From assembly GCF_025506355.1 (NCBI RefSeq), contig NZ_JANZYP010000008.1, positions 117,935 to 181,934 on the forward strand: DNA of 64,000 bases, given 5' to 3'. The first letter of the stretch is position 1. Every line of letters begins with the position of its first letter. A program made the position numbers and the translations under genes. The notes under the pieces are model-generated. The model was not told the origin of the DNA, did not search any database, and saw nothing but the letters and a program-made list of their open reading frames with translations. Source of the DNA: Sphaerisporangium corydalis (GTDB taxonomy: Bacteria > Actinomycetota > Actinomycetes > Streptosporangiales > Streptosporangiaceae). Below are positions 8,254-17,131 of the stretch, one piece after another.

Positions 8254-9159
8254 ATGTCGCCTGAGGAGCCGCGGGCGCGGCCGGTGACGCCCTGGCCCGC
8301 GCGTGTGAGGGGTGCGCGGAGCGCGGGCGGTCTGACCTCGGGCGGCGCCCCTCGCGTCCAGGGGCGGCCGTGGGCCGGATCCCGGGCGCGGGCCGCGACC
8401 GCGCAGGCGGCGTTCGACCGCTTCGAACTCGAACGCGGAGTCCGGTTCCGCACCCTCTTCCTGTTGATCATGGGCACGATCCTGGCGGTCGCGGCGACCA
8501 ACGTGCTGCTCGGAGTGGTGGGAGTGCTCCAGGAGACCCGCTCGCGCCCCCTCACGGTCGCCGAGCGCGCCCGCTACGCCGAGCAGGACATCGCCCGGCG
8601 CTGGTACTCCTGGCAGGCCGAGACCGTCTTCCCGTCCCAGGTGGAATACCTGGGGCTGGCCCGCGTGCGGCAGTACGCCCGGCGCGTGGGCATCGCGCCC
8701 GAGGCATCGTGCGCCTCGGTCGTGGACGCGCCCGTGGCCTCGGTCCTGCGGCAGCACCGCTGCCGCAGCATGCTGCGCGCGACCTACGTCGACCAGACCT
8801 CGACATTCGTGATGACCGTGGGGGTGGCCGTGCTGGACGACGAGGAGACCCGGATCGAGACCGGGGCCGACCTGCCCGTGGACGACAGGGTGGGCGTGCG
8901 CCCGGTGGCCTTCCCCGGCACGGTCACCGCGTCCTTCGGCGCCGCGCAGCGCCAGCGCGCGACCTGGGGCGGCGCCGGGCCGTACATCGTCTTCGTCACC
9001 GCCGGCTACGCCGACGGCCGCACCCGCGACGCCATCCCGATGGAGGAGATCTACCACAGCGAGCTGTGGCCGACCGCGCAGTCCCTCGCAGGGACGATCT
9101 CCCGGGGGCTGGTCGCGCCGCCCGAGATCCCCCGGTGCACCCAGGGGAACGTGTGTTGA
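8254..9159 (+). CDS. Membrane-anchored Cys-containing protein, mycosin partner (module 2)
   Basis: A 301-residue paralogue of the gene at 6229 with a longer, Arg/Pro/Gly-rich N-terminal cytoplasmic segment (about 1-65). One transmembrane helix follows (about 68-93, TLFLLIMGTILAVAATNVLL), then the same extracytoplasmic domain: IARRWYSW, ARRVGIAPEASC, HRCRSMLRATYVD, GPYIVFVTAGYADGR and C-terminal RCTQGNVC. The four Cys are conserved with module 1. It begins only 10 bases after the module 1 protease, so all four genes probably form one transcript. Its stop overlaps the next start by 7 bases. Molecular function is unknown. Confidence 0.75.
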   Translation: MSPEEPRARPVTPWPARVRGARSAGGLTSGGAPRVQGRPWAGSRARAATAQAAFDRFELERGVRFRTLFLLIMGTILAVAATNVLLGVVGVLQETRSRPLTVAERARYAEQDIARRWYSWQAETVFPSQVEYLGLARVRQYARRVGIAPEASCASVVDAPVASVLRQHRCRSMLRATYVDQTSTFVMTVGVAVLDDEETRIETGADLPVDDRVGVRPVAFPGTVTASFGAAQRQRATWGGAGPYIVFVTAGYADGRTRDAIPMEEIYHSELWPTAQSLAGTISRGLVAPPEIPRCTQGNVC

Positions 9160-10352
9160 GGGCGTGTTCGCGGCTGCTCGCCGCGGCGGGGGCGCTGGCC
9201 CTGGTCGGGCTGCTCGCCGGGCCGGTGGGCGCGGACGACGTGCGCGCCCGGCAGCGCTGGGTGCTCGACGCGGTCAACGCCGAGCAGGCCTGGAAGGTCA
9301 CCCGTGGCGACGGCGTCATCGTCGCGGTGGTGGACAGCCCCGTCGACCCGAAGACCCCCGTGCTCAAGGACAAGGTCACTTTGGCCCCCGACATGCGCTC
9401 CAGCCTGTTCGACGAGGGCACCGCCGCCGTCGGGCCGCACGGCACCGCCATGGCCTCCCTGATCGCCGGCTCCGGGCGGGGCGGCGGCATGCTCGGCGTG
9501 GCGCCGGGGGCGCGGATCCTGTCGATCCCGGTGATCTCCGAGGACGATCCCGACTACGACCTGATCGAGCCCGACGACGGCCTGGGCCTGCCCGTCGAGA
9601 GCCCGCTGGCCAGGGCCCTGCGCTACGCGGCCGACCACGGCGCCAAGGTCATCAGCATGTCGCTCGGGGAGTACGCCACCCAGCGGGCCGACCGGCAGGC
9701 GGTGGCGTACGCGCTCTCGCGCGGGGTGGTGCTGGTGGCGGCCGTGGGCAACGACGGCGACACCGAGTACGCCCGCAAGCAGGGCACCTCGTTCTGGAGC
9801 TTCCCGGCCGGCTACCCGGGGGTGATCGGCGTCGGCGCGGTCGACAAGGGCGGCAGACCGGCCACGTTCAGCAGCGACAACCTGTCGGTCCTGGTGGGGG
9901 CGCCCGGGGTGGGGGTCCCCGCGGCCATCCCCGGCGGCGGGTACGCCGACATGGAGGGCAGCAGCGCGGCGACGGCGCTGGTCGCCGGGGCGGTGGCGCT
10001 GATCAAGGCCAGGTACCCGAACCTGACCCCCGACCTGGTCTCGCGGGCCATCACCTCAACCGCGCGGGGCAGGCCCACCGCCGGCTACGACGACAAGGTG
10101 GGCTTCGGCGTCGTGGACGCCGCCGCGGCCCTGACCCGCGCGGGCGAGCTCACCTCCTACAGCGCCTCGCTCCCGGTCCGCGGCGACCTGCACTTCGGGA
10201 ACGGCACCACGGCCCCCGCGCCCACGCCGCCCGGGCCCGACGCCGTGCGGCTGTGGGTCTACGGGGCGGGCGTCCTGCTCGGGCTCACCGGTTTCGGCGC
10301 GGCCGTGGTCGTGCTCACCCGGCGGTCGGAACGGATGCCGGGGTCATCGTGA
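9153..10352 (+). CDS. Mycosin-like S8 subtilisin-family serine protease (module 2)
   Basis: A 399-residue subtilase with signal peptide (about 5-27). The catalytic triad is D61 (AVVDSPVD), H96 (PHGTAMAS) and S271 (EGSSAATA, the usual GTS changed to GSS), with oxyanion N200 (AVGNDG). A C-terminal transmembrane helix lies near 370-390. Relative to module 1, the segment after the catalytic Asp is altered (SPVDPKTPVLKDK instead of SGVDPRHHDL), and an acidic insertion (EDDPDYDLIEPDDG, about 130-143) precedes the next helix, so specificity probably differs. The GTG start overlaps the preceding stop as GTGTTGA, copying the module 1 junction. Confidence 0.87.
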   Translation: MLRACSRLLAAAGALALVGLLAGPVGADDVRARQRWVLDAVNAEQAWKVTRGDGVIVAVVDSPVDPKTPVLKDKVTLAPDMRSSLFDEGTAAVGPHGTAMASLIAGSGRGGGMLGVAPGARILSIPVISEDDPDYDLIEPDDGLGLPVESPLARALRYAADHGAKVISMSLGEYATQRADRQAVAYALSRGVVLVAAVGNDGDTEYARKQGTSFWSFPAGYPGVIGVGAVDKGGRPATFSSDNLSVLVGAPGVGVPAAIPGGGYADMEGSSAATALVAGAVALIKARYPNLTPDLVSRAITSTARGRPTAGYDDKVGFGVVDAAAALTRAGELTSYSASLPVRGDLHFGNGTTAPAPTPPGPDAVRLWVYGAGVLLGLTGFGAAVVVLTRRSERMPGSS

Positions 10353-10454
10353 CCGGCTCGGGCCGGGTGGTAAGTGGCATTTTCGCGGCGTTCTGCCCGA
10401 AGTAAGCCATTTTCGCACCAAAGATCGGTAAAGGTTCGCTAAGGTTCCCGTCTC

Positions 10455-10829
10455 GTGGGATACGAGTTACGCGTACAACGCGAATCGCCGCTCGCCTACG
10501 CCGATCTGACGCGAGTGACCGGGCAGGCGGACGCCGGCCTGGAGCTGCGGGGAACGCCGGAGGCCGCCGAGGTCTTCGCGCGTCACGACGGCGGCGAGCA
10601 CGCCATCGCCTCCTGGGGCGGGCGCCTCTACGGCAAGCCGGCCTCCGACTGGGAGGTCGCCCAACTCGCGCGGCTGGCCGGCATGGTCGGCGGCAGCCTG
10701 GTCGGCGAGGACGGCGAGGCGTACGGAATCCGTGACGGCATCGTCGAGCAGGTGAACGGCGCGGCGAGCTACGAGTTCGGGAAGCTGGAGGAGATCCTGT
10801 CCTTCGGGCCCGTGCCATGGGGCACGTGA
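10455..10829 (+). CDS. Hypothetical protein
   Basis: A 124-residue soluble protein starting with GTG (MGYELRVQRESPLAYADL...). It has no signal peptide, membrane segment or recognised motif. The ends are mixed charged and the middle is alanine/glycine-rich (VAQLARLAGMVGGSLVGEDGEAYGI). It is followed within about 30 bases by the alkyltransferase-like gene, so the two may be co-transcribed. The upstream 100 bp carry two related blocks (GGCATTTTCGC and GCCATTTTCGC) that could be promoter elements. Function is not known. Confidence 0.6.
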   Translation: MGYELRVQRESPLAYADLTRVTGQADAGLELRGTPEAAEVFARHDGGEHAIASWGGRLYGKPASDWEVAQLARLAGMVGGSLVGEDGEAYGIRDGIVEQVNGAASYEFGKLEEILSFGPVPWGT

Positions 10830-10861
10830 GGGCCCGCCCGACGACACCGGCTGGCACACGC

Positions 10862-11164
10862 GTGAGTGATCCGACACCGTTCGCCGAACGGGTGCTCGAC
10901 CTGGTCGAGCGCATCCCGTCCGGCCAGGTCATGTCCTACGGCGACATCGCCGAGTACCTCGCCGAAGGCGGACCCCGCCAGGTCGGCAAGGTGATGTCCA
11001 CGTGGGGCGGCGGCGTCCCGTGGTGGCGGGTCGTGCACGCCGACGGCACCCCGCCGCCCGGTCACGAGAGCAGGTGCCTGACCCACTGGCGGCAGGAGGG
11101 CACGCCCCTCAGGGGCGCCCGGGCGGACATGCGCCACGCCCGATGGCACGGGGATCCCCCGTGA
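10862..11164 (+). CDS. Alkyltransferase-like (ATL) MGMT-family DNA-binding protein
   Basis: A 100-residue protein of the O6-alkylguanine-DNA alkyltransferase C-terminal family: FAERVLDLVERIPSGQVMSYGDIAEYL (helix-turn-helix), GGPRQVGKVMS and GGVPWWRVVHADG. The catalytic PCHR of true alkyltransferases is replaced by PWWR, so the cysteine is missing. ATL proteins of this type bind alkylated guanine and hand it to nucleotide excision repair instead of demethylating it (family knowledge). The GTG at 10862 starts the conserved part; an in-frame ATG at 10817 would add 15 residues and overlap the previous gene. Rv3204 holds a comparable place in mycobacteria. Confidence 0.85.
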   Translation: MSDPTPFAERVLDLVERIPSGQVMSYGDIAEYLAEGGPRQVGKVMSTWGGGVPWWRVVHADGTPPPGHESRCLTHWRQEGTPLRGARADMRHARWHGDPP

Positions 11165-11235
11165 GTTCTCAGTAAGTCGCATTACCATTCCAGAGACACC
11201 CTTTGTGGTGCGACTGGAAAGGCGGTGCCTCCCCC

Positions 11236-14199
11236 ATGGCCACCGGTGCAACGCCCGCGCAGGCCGGCGACGTCGTCGCCGACCGCCTGCGGGCCGCCCA
11301 GGACCTCTATGACAGGGGAGAGCCGCTCGACGCCCTGATCGCGGCCGTCCACACCACGGGCCTGTCCCGGGCCCAACGCCGCAGGCTGCACGCGGAGGCG
11401 CTCAACGGCCCCCTCGCCCTGCGCCTGGAGACCGCCGCCAGACGGGACGCCACGCGTCTCCGGCACGCCATCGACCTGCTGCGGGACTACCTCGCCGAGG
11501 TGGAGCCCTCGGTCAAGCTGCGCCTGCCGGTCGCACGACGGCTCGCCTGCCACCTCATCGAGAACCGCGACGCCGCCGAACTGGCCCAGGGCGACGAGCT
11601 GGCCAACCTGGTCGCCGCCACCGCCGAGCCGTCCAAGCGGGTGCGCAAGGGCCTCGCCTGGTACGCCGACTTGCCGGTCAGCGCGCCCGCGTCGCTGTTC
11701 CGGCTGCGCCGGTCCGACCTGGTCCCGGTGACCGAGGTCGACGACGTCTCCTGGCAGGACGGGCGGCTGCGCGTCACCGGCCACGCTTACCTCGTCGGGC
11801 TGTCGGTACGGAGCCGCCGCCTCAACCGGGCGACCGTGGTCCTGCGGGGCCCGCGCTGGGTGCCGCCGATCGCGGCCCGCACCAGGCGCGTGTACCACCC
11901 AGAGGCGACCTACGGGGCGGGGGAGCCGGGCTGCAACTACGACTGGGCCGGGTTCGTGGCCGAGGTGCGGCCGTGGTCGCTCCGATGGCGCGCGGCGATC
12001 CGCACCGCCGTCCACAGCGCCAAGCGGCTGCTGCGGCACCGTCCCGCGGTCCGCGACACGACCACCTGGCGCGCCGACATCGTCATCTGGAGCCGGGGCG
12101 CCCGCGCCACCGGCGCCCTGCGCGGCCCCGCCATGGGGCGCACCGAGCGGCCGAGCGGGCTCCGCGTCCGCCCGGGCTGGTGGGTGCGGCCCGCGTGGAA
12201 CTCCGACCGGGCCCTGCAGATCGTGCTCCAGCCCACCAGGGCCGAACTGACCCGGGTCGCCCACGACGGCGACCAGATCGAGCTGGCGGGCTTCCTGCCC
12301 GGCACCACGGCCACCAAGGGCCGCGCCCGGCTCGGCGGCCACCGCATCGCCGCCGACTTCACGCCGGTCGAGGGCGGCACCGAATTCTCGGTCGCGATCG
12401 GCGTGCCCGCGCTGATGAAGGAGCGCGACGCCCGCAGGCTCTGGATCGAGCCCAAGGGCGATCCCGCGGCGGCGGTCATGATGGAGGGCGCCCCCGAGAC
12501 GCACATCGGCGTCGACCGCCGCGAGGTCACCGTCCTGCGCGACCGGCGTGACCGCGTGGTCGTCTCGGCCCACCGCGTCTGGCCGGTGATCACCTCCGCC
12601 GGGTGGAGCGAGGACGGTGCCCTGACGCTGGGCGGGTCCTACCCCGACACCGACCCGGGCCCGCGCGATCTCGTCCTGCGCCAGCGCTCAGGCCCCACCT
12701 ACCGCGTGCCGCTAGAACGGTCCGGTTCGGACTTCTCGGTGACCCTCGCGCCGGGGGCCATGCCGAGGTTCGGGGACACGGTGGCGCTGGCGTCGGGCGC
12801 CTGGAGCCTCACGGTCGCCGGCGGCAAGGGGACGACCGCGCCCCTGCGGGTGGGCCACGACCTGCTCGACGTCCTCGACGAGGGCGTGCACGTCGTGGAC
12901 GGGCGGGAGTACCGCCTGGTGGCGACGCGCTTCGACGTGCCCGTTCTGGTCGCGGCCGAGCGCCGGCCCGACGACGAGAAGGGCGCGGGCGGCGTCTGGT
13001 CGCTGCGCCGCGGCCACTACCCCGCCGAGCGGCGGGGCACCCTCCGCGACGCGACGGTGTACGTCTCCTTCGAGGGCCGGTCCTACTCCGACAGCGCGCG
13101 GGCGATCTACGAGGAGCGGCTCAGGCGGGGGGACGACCGCGAGCACATCTGGGTCGTCAAGGACGGGGCGTTCGTCCCGCCGGACTCCGCCGCGCTCGGC
13201 CTCGGGCCGGGCATCGCGCCCACGGTGGTCCGGGAGGGCAGCCGCGAGCACTACACGGCGCTGGCCCGGTCCGGCCACATCATCACCAACACGCTGCTGC
13301 CGCAGTGGTTCCGGGCCCGCGAGGACCAGATCTGCGTGCAGACCTGGCACGGCACCCCGCTCAAGCGGGTCGGCGGCGACCAGCGGCACATGTCCCGCGA
13401 CCCGAGGCCGGCCGCGTGGTACCGGCAGGCCGCCGAGGTGGCCAACTGGGACCTGCTCGTGACGCAGAGCCCGTGGGCCTCCGAGGTGCTGCGGCGTGCC
13501 TTCGGGTACGGCGGGGAGATCCTGGAGTCGGGTTATCCGCGTAACGACGTGCTCGCCGACCACGACCGGACCGAGCTGGCCTCGGCCGTGCGGCGGAAGC
13601 TGGGGGTGCCGGCGGGCAAGCGCGTCGTGCTGTACGCGCCGACGTGGCGTGACCACGACCGCAGGAACAGCTCGGTGCGGCTCGACCTGGGGGAGGCCAG
13701 GCGGGTGCTCGGCCGCGACCACATCCTGCTGGTGCGCGGCCACATGATGCAGGCGCCGCCGGTGGTCCCTGGGCTGGTGGTGCCGGGGCCGGCGTCGCTG
13801 GTGCGGCCCGGGCCGATGAGCCGGGAGTATCCGTTCGCCATCGACGTCACGACTTATCCGGATATGGCGGATCTTTTGCTGATTGCGGATGTTCTGATCA
13901 CGGACTACTCGTCGGTGATGTTCGACTTCGCCGTGACGCGGCGGCCGATGATCTTCTTTGGCTACGATTTGGAGCGTTACCGCAACTCACGCGGCCTCTA
14001 TCTTGACCTGCGCACCCAGGCCCCCGGCCCCCTGCTCGCCGAGGGCAACGACGTCATCGAGGCCGTCCGCCTGATCGACGCCCTCTCCGGCGACTACACC
14101 GACCGCTACGAGTCCTTCGTCCACACCTACGCCCCCCGAGACGACGGCAAAGCCACCCCCCGCCTCGTAGACCACATCTTCACCACCCCCACCCCCTGA
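11236..14199 (+). CDS. CDP-glycerol glycerophosphotransferase family protein (TagB/TagF-like)
   Basis: A 987-residue protein predicted to build or prime a glycerol-phosphate (teichoic-acid-type) cell-wall polymer from CDP-glycerol at the inner membrane face. The C-terminal 400 residues hold the GT-B fold transferase signature: TWHGTPLKRVGG, ESGYPRNDVL, VVLYAPTWRDHD, DVLITDYSSVMFDFA and RPMIFFGYDLERY. The N-terminal half (about 1-580) is unassigned and has a repeated beta-rich character, perhaps substrate- or membrane-binding modules. The ATG follows GGAAAGGCGG. It stands alone, with no other teichoic acid gene adjacent. The exact polymer is unknown. Confidence 0.88.
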   Translation: MATGATPAQAGDVVADRLRAAQDLYDRGEPLDALIAAVHTTGLSRAQRRRLHAEALNGPLALRLETAARRDATRLRHAIDLLRDYLAEVEPSVKLRLPVARRLACHLIENRDAAELAQGDELANLVAATAEPSKRVRKGLAWYADLPVSAPASLFRLRRSDLVPVTEVDDVSWQDGRLRVTGHAYLVGLSVRSRRLNRATVVLRGPRWVPPIAARTRRVYHPEATYGAGEPGCNYDWAGFVAEVRPWSLRWRAAIRTAVHSAKRLLRHRPAVRDTTTWRADIVIWSRGARATGALRGPAMGRTERPSGLRVRPGWWVRPAWNSDRALQIVLQPTRAELTRVAHDGDQIELAGFLPGTTATKGRARLGGHRIAADFTPVEGGTEFSVAIGVPALMKERDARRLWIEPKGDPAAAVMMEGAPETHIGVDRREVTVLRDRRDRVVVSAHRVWPVITSAGWSEDGALTLGGSYPDTDPGPRDLVLRQRSGPTYRVPLERSGSDFSVTLAPGAMPRFGDTVALASGAWSLTVAGGKGTTAPLRVGHDLLDVLDEGVHVVDGREYRLVATRFDVPVLVAAERRPDDEKGAGGVWSLRRGHYPAERRGTLRDATVYVSFEGRSYSDSARAIYEERLRRGDDREHIWVVKDGAFVPPDSAALGLGPGIAPTVVREGSREHYTALARSGHIITNTLLPQWFRAREDQICVQTWHGTPLKRVGGDQRHMSRDPRPAAWYRQAAEVANWDLLVTQSPWASEVLRRAFGYGGEILESGYPRNDVLADHDRTELASAVRRKLGVPAGKRVVLYAPTWRDHDRRNSSVRLDLGEARRVLGRDHILLVRGHMMQAPPVVPGLVVPGPASLVRPGPMSREYPFAIDVTTYPDMADLLLIADVLITDYSSVMFDFAVTRRPMIFFGYDLERYRNSRGLYLDLRTQAPGPLLAEGNDVIEAVRLIDALSGDYTDRYESFVHTYAPRDDGKATPRLVDHIFTTPTP

Positions 14200-14211
14200 C
14201 CCCCACCAAAA

Positions 14212-14570
14212 GGTCCTCGCCTCCGGCTCGGGCAGTTTTCCCAAGGCTTCTCGGCTCTTCCGCCTCACCGCCGACATCGCCGCGCCACCGTTCGCTCCCG
14301 GCTCTGTTCGGCCCCGGACCGGATCCACTACGTCGTCACGCTGCCATTCCACACGGCGCCGAGGCGGTGGGACGTGGTACGGCGAATCTGGCGCCGTGGT
14401 GCGGCGGCTGGCCGGTCAAAGGTCCTCGCCTTCGGCTCGGCCAGTTTTCCCAAGGCCTCCCGGCCCTTCCGCCCGGCTCTATTCGGTCTCAGGCTGAACC
14501 CGTTTGGTGGTGATGATGTCCTTTCCACACGGCGCCGAGGCGGCGGGGAGTGGTGCGGCGAATCGTGGGA
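14212..14570. repeat. Left pair of repeat modules (A and B) beside the MazF-like gene
   Basis: Two successive modules, A (14212-14410) and B (14411-14570), each open with GGTCCTCGCCT[TC]CGGCTCGG and CAGTTTTCCCAAGG. They close with CCACACGGCGCCGAGGCGG followed by GTGGT[AG]CGGCGAA. The middle parts differ: A carries CCGGACCGGATCCACTACG, B carries AACCCGTTTGGTGGT. The closing block can fold through CGCCG-cct-CGGCG. Reverse-complement copies lie at 15408-15822. No coding potential is evident in this 470-bp interval. Confidence 0.8.
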
Positions 14571-14671
14571 CCGTTGCACTGCTTTGGGGTGGTCGGGCCG
14601 GAGGTGCGATGATCCGTAGTCTCGCTGAAGTCGTTGGTCGCGCCTGAGCCGGCCGGGAACGGAGTCCGCTC

Positions 14672-15373
14672 GTGGGTGATCACCCGATCGCCGTGGTCGT
14701 CGTGTGCGTCGCGCTGCTCGTGGCGGCCGGGGTCGTGGTCCTGCTCGTCCGAGGCCGATCCGGGGGGATACGGCCGCGCCCTGGCGGTAGACCTCGACCG
14801 GGTCCGGGTGGGAAGACACCTCGACCGGGCCCAGGTGGGAAGGCGGCTCGGCCAGGCTCCCGTGGGGAGGCGCCGCGGCCGGGTGCCGGTACGGATGCGC
14901 AGAGACGGCCTGGTGGTGGTCGGAGAGGGCCGCTTTCCGGGCGGAGGATCCCGCTTCCGGGGCGGAGGCGTCCCGCCGCGCCGCCCGGCGGTCGGCGGCC
15001 GTCCGTTCACTCACGCCCGCCGAGCGCATCATGGGAGTCGCGGCCCGCGCCCGGCCAGATCTGGTGGGCCGATGTGCCGTACTCGGACGGGACCGGTTCC
15101 AAGGTCCGTCCCTGTCTTGTCGTCCGTACTCACCCGAGTGGCGTTGAAGTACTGAAGATCACCAGCCAGGACAAGTCCGACCGAAGCGACCACCTCTCGA
15201 TCCCCACGGCCGGCTGGGATCCGCACGCGACCAAGGACAGCTGGCTCGACCTGTCGGAGACACATTTCGTCCCCGACCATGACTTCGAACGCCGCGCCGC
15301 CTCCACATGCGACTCACGCACCTGGAAACGCGTCACCCGAAGCCAGTCCACCGGCTTCGTCTACGAAGGCTGA
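14672..15373 (+). CDS. Membrane-anchored PemK/MazF-like protein
   Basis: A 233-residue protein with an N-terminal membrane helix (about 5-27, IAVVVVCVALLVAAGVVVLL), a long Pro/Gly/Arg linker (about 28-125, with repeats such as RPGPGGK) and a C-terminal PemK/MazF-type domain (about 127-225). That domain is recognised by PGQIWWADVPYSDGTGSKVR, then RPCLVVRTH and SWLDLSETHFV. MazF proteins are ribonuclease toxins normally paired with a small antitoxin; none is evident next to this gene. The GTG start follows GGAACGGAG. Anchoring the domain to the membrane is unusual. The gene sits between inverted repeat modules, suggesting a mobile or recently inserted cassette (inferred). RNase activity is unproven. 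Confidence 0.75.
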   Translation: MGDHPIAVVVVCVALLVAAGVVVLLVRGRSGGIRPRPGGRPRPGPGGKTPRPGPGGKAARPGSRGEAPRPGAGTDAQRRPGGGRRGPLSGRRIPLPGRRRPAAPPGGRRPSVHSRPPSASWESRPAPGQIWWADVPYSDGTGSKVRPCLVVRTHPSGVEVLKITSQDKSDRSDHLSIPTAGWDPHATKDSWLDLSETHFVPDHDFERRAASTCDSRTWKRVTRSQSTGFVYEG

Positions 15374-15407
15374 CCACCCGCCCACAACCAGCGACCCACC
15401 GCAGAAC

Positions 15408-15822
15408 GGCGCCGACTTCGCCGCACCACGTCCCGCCGCCTCGGCGCCGTGTGGAATGGCAGCGTGACGACGTAGTGGATCCGGTCCGGGGCCGAATAGG
15501 GCCGGGGGCGACGAGGGCGAGGGGCCGGGAGCGATGGTGTCGGGCCGTTGAGGGCGAGGCGGAGTGGCGCGGCGGTGGGGCGGAAGGGCCGGGAGGCCTT
15601 GGAAAAACTGCCCGAGCCGAAGGCGAGGACCTTTGACCGGCCGGGCGCCGCACGACGGCGCCGACTTCGCCGTACTACTCCCCGCCGCCTCGGCGCCGTG
15701 TGGAGAGGACATCACCACGACCAAACGGGTTCTGCCTGAGGCCGGATAGAGCCCGGGCGGGAGGGCCGGGAGGCCTTGGGAAAACTGGCCGAGCCGAGGG
15801 CTAGGACCTTTGACCGGCTGGC
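15408..15822. repeat. Right pair of repeat modules (reverse-complement copies of A and B)
   Basis: C1 (15408-15643) is the reverse complement of module A, including its GTAGTGGATCCGGTCCGG core, with about 60 extra bases. C2 (15657-15822) is the reverse complement of module B, including ACCAAACGGGTT. Both end with AAACTG[GC]CCGAGCCGA and ACCTTTGACCGG. The order across the locus is A, B, MazF-like gene, A-reversed, B-reversed, rather than a simple mirror. The remaining sequence to 16008 has no gene. Confidence 0.8.
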
Positions 15823-15934
15823 TGCCGCAGGCGGCGCCGGAGGCATGTCGGCCCGTGCCAGGAGGGGACGGCCGCCTAGCCGTCCTGCCGGTCCCGTGTG
15901 CGGTCGTTCAGGTCGTGACCCGGGGAAATTGGGT

Positions 15935-15950
15935 GGATATATCCGGATAT
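15935..15950. promoter_or_regulatory. AT-rich palindromic element before the GNAT gene
   Basis: GGATATATCC (15935-15944) is a perfect palindrome followed at once by GGATAT. It is the only AT-rich patch in the interval and lies 60-75 bp upstream of the acetyltransferase start, so it may be a promoter or operator. The proposal rests on position and composition alone. Confidence 0.35.
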
Positions 15951-16008
15951 TTGGTTGATGATGCCGGACGGGTGGGTTCCAGGCCTGAACGCTTCTCGGG
16001 GGTGCCAT

Positions 16009-16878
16009 ATGGAATCGGTGTTCACCGGCGAAGTGAGCGTGACGGACGTGTCCGTCCGGCGGCTCGGCCTTCACGATCTGCGTGACTGCCTGCTGCTGGC
16101 CATCGACCGTCAGTGGCTACCCGAAGAGGCCAAATGGCGCCTGCTCTTCGAGGTCGGCGAGGTCTACGGCATCGACGACCCCGCGGGGGGCCTCGCCGGG
16201 ACGGCGGTGCTGACCCGCTACGGCCGGCGGCTGGCCGCGGTCAGCATGGTGCTCGTGGCGTCGAGGTACGGCCGCATGGGTCTCGGCCGCCGCCTCATGC
16301 TCCGCGCCCTGGACGAGGCCGGTGGCGCCACCGTCTTCCTCACCGCGACGCGGTACGGCCGAGGCCTGTACGAGAAACTGGGCTTCGAGGCCGTCGGCAC
16401 CGTCGCCAGGCACATCGGCCACCTGCGCCTCACTCCCGCCGACCTGACCCACGCCGGGATCCGTCCCGCCCGGCAGGCGGACCTGGGGGCGGTCATCGCT
16501 CTCGACGCGCACGCCTCCGGGGCGACGCGCACCCACCTGATCACCCGCCTGTTCACCTTCGCGGAACGGCTCCGGGTCGTCGAGCGCGGTGGCGAGATCA
16601 TCGGATTCGGCGCGGCGTGGCGCAACGTGGACAGCGTCGTCGTCGGCCCGGTGATCGCCGAGACCACCGCCCTCGCCCGGACGCTGATCACCGGCCTGGT
16701 GAACGGCCTGTACGGCCCGGTCCGCCTGGACATCGACACCCGCCACGCCGAGCTGGCGGCCTGGGCGGAGTCGCGCGGCGCCCTCCGGGTCGACGCCACG
16801 GCCCTGATGGTCCACGGCGGCCCCCTCCCCGGCGCCCGCGACCACATCTTCACCCCGGTGATGGTGGCCCTGGGCTGA
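16009..16878 (+). CDS. GNAT-family N-acetyltransferase (two-domain)
   Basis: A 289-residue protein with an N-terminal GNAT domain (about 12-145). The acetyl-CoA-binding motif A is VASRYGRMGLGRRLMLRAL and the following segment FLTATRYGRGLYEKLGFE is typical. The C-terminal half (about 150-289) resembles the accessory domain of YitH/GNAT-18-type proteins, with IRPARQADLGAVIALD and GPVIAETTALARTLI. The acceptor substrate is unknown. The ATG at 16009 follows GGGGGT; in-frame ATGs at 15955-15963 lack a ribosome site. After the gene, CCGGTGATGGTGGCC at its 3' end is repeated near 16976. Confidence 0.82.
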   Translation: MESVFTGEVSVTDVSVRRLGLHDLRDCLLLAIDRQWLPEEAKWRLLFEVGEVYGIDDPAGGLAGTAVLTRYGRRLAAVSMVLVASRYGRMGLGRRLMLRALDEAGGATVFLTATRYGRGLYEKLGFEAVGTVARHIGHLRLTPADLTHAGIRPARQADLGAVIALDAHASGATRTHLITRLFTFAERLRVVERGGEIIGFGAAWRNVDSVVVGPVIAETTALARTLITGLVNGLYGPVRLDIDTRHAELAAWAESRGALRVDATALMVHGGPLPGARDHIFTPVMVALG

Positions 16879-17131
16879 CCCGCCCCCGCGCATGGCCGAA
16901 CCTCCGAGACGAGTCCGAACCCCCGCGCGAAGGCCGTACCCCCCGCGAGGCAGGCCACACGAAGGGCCTACGCTCCGGTGATGGTGGCCATGGACCGGCC
17001 CACTCCCGCGACCGGACGAGGTCCACCTGACGGGAACAGGGTCCAGTGGCAGGGCCATTCAGAAACGATCTCTTCCATTGGTGCCTTTCCTTTGGCAAGG
17101 TGGGTGGGACTCCAAGCCCACGAGGTGACAA

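Noticed and set aside
6229..10352. Complete type VII secretion locus
   Set aside because: Only mycosin-like proteases are present; no FtsK/SpoIIIE-type EccC, EccB, EccD or WXG100 gene is found in the window.
16855..16995. Repeated CCGGTGATGGTGGCC after the GNAT gene as a mobile element
   Set aside because: Only about 20 bases are duplicated, with no terminal repeats or gene content; likely a small local duplication.
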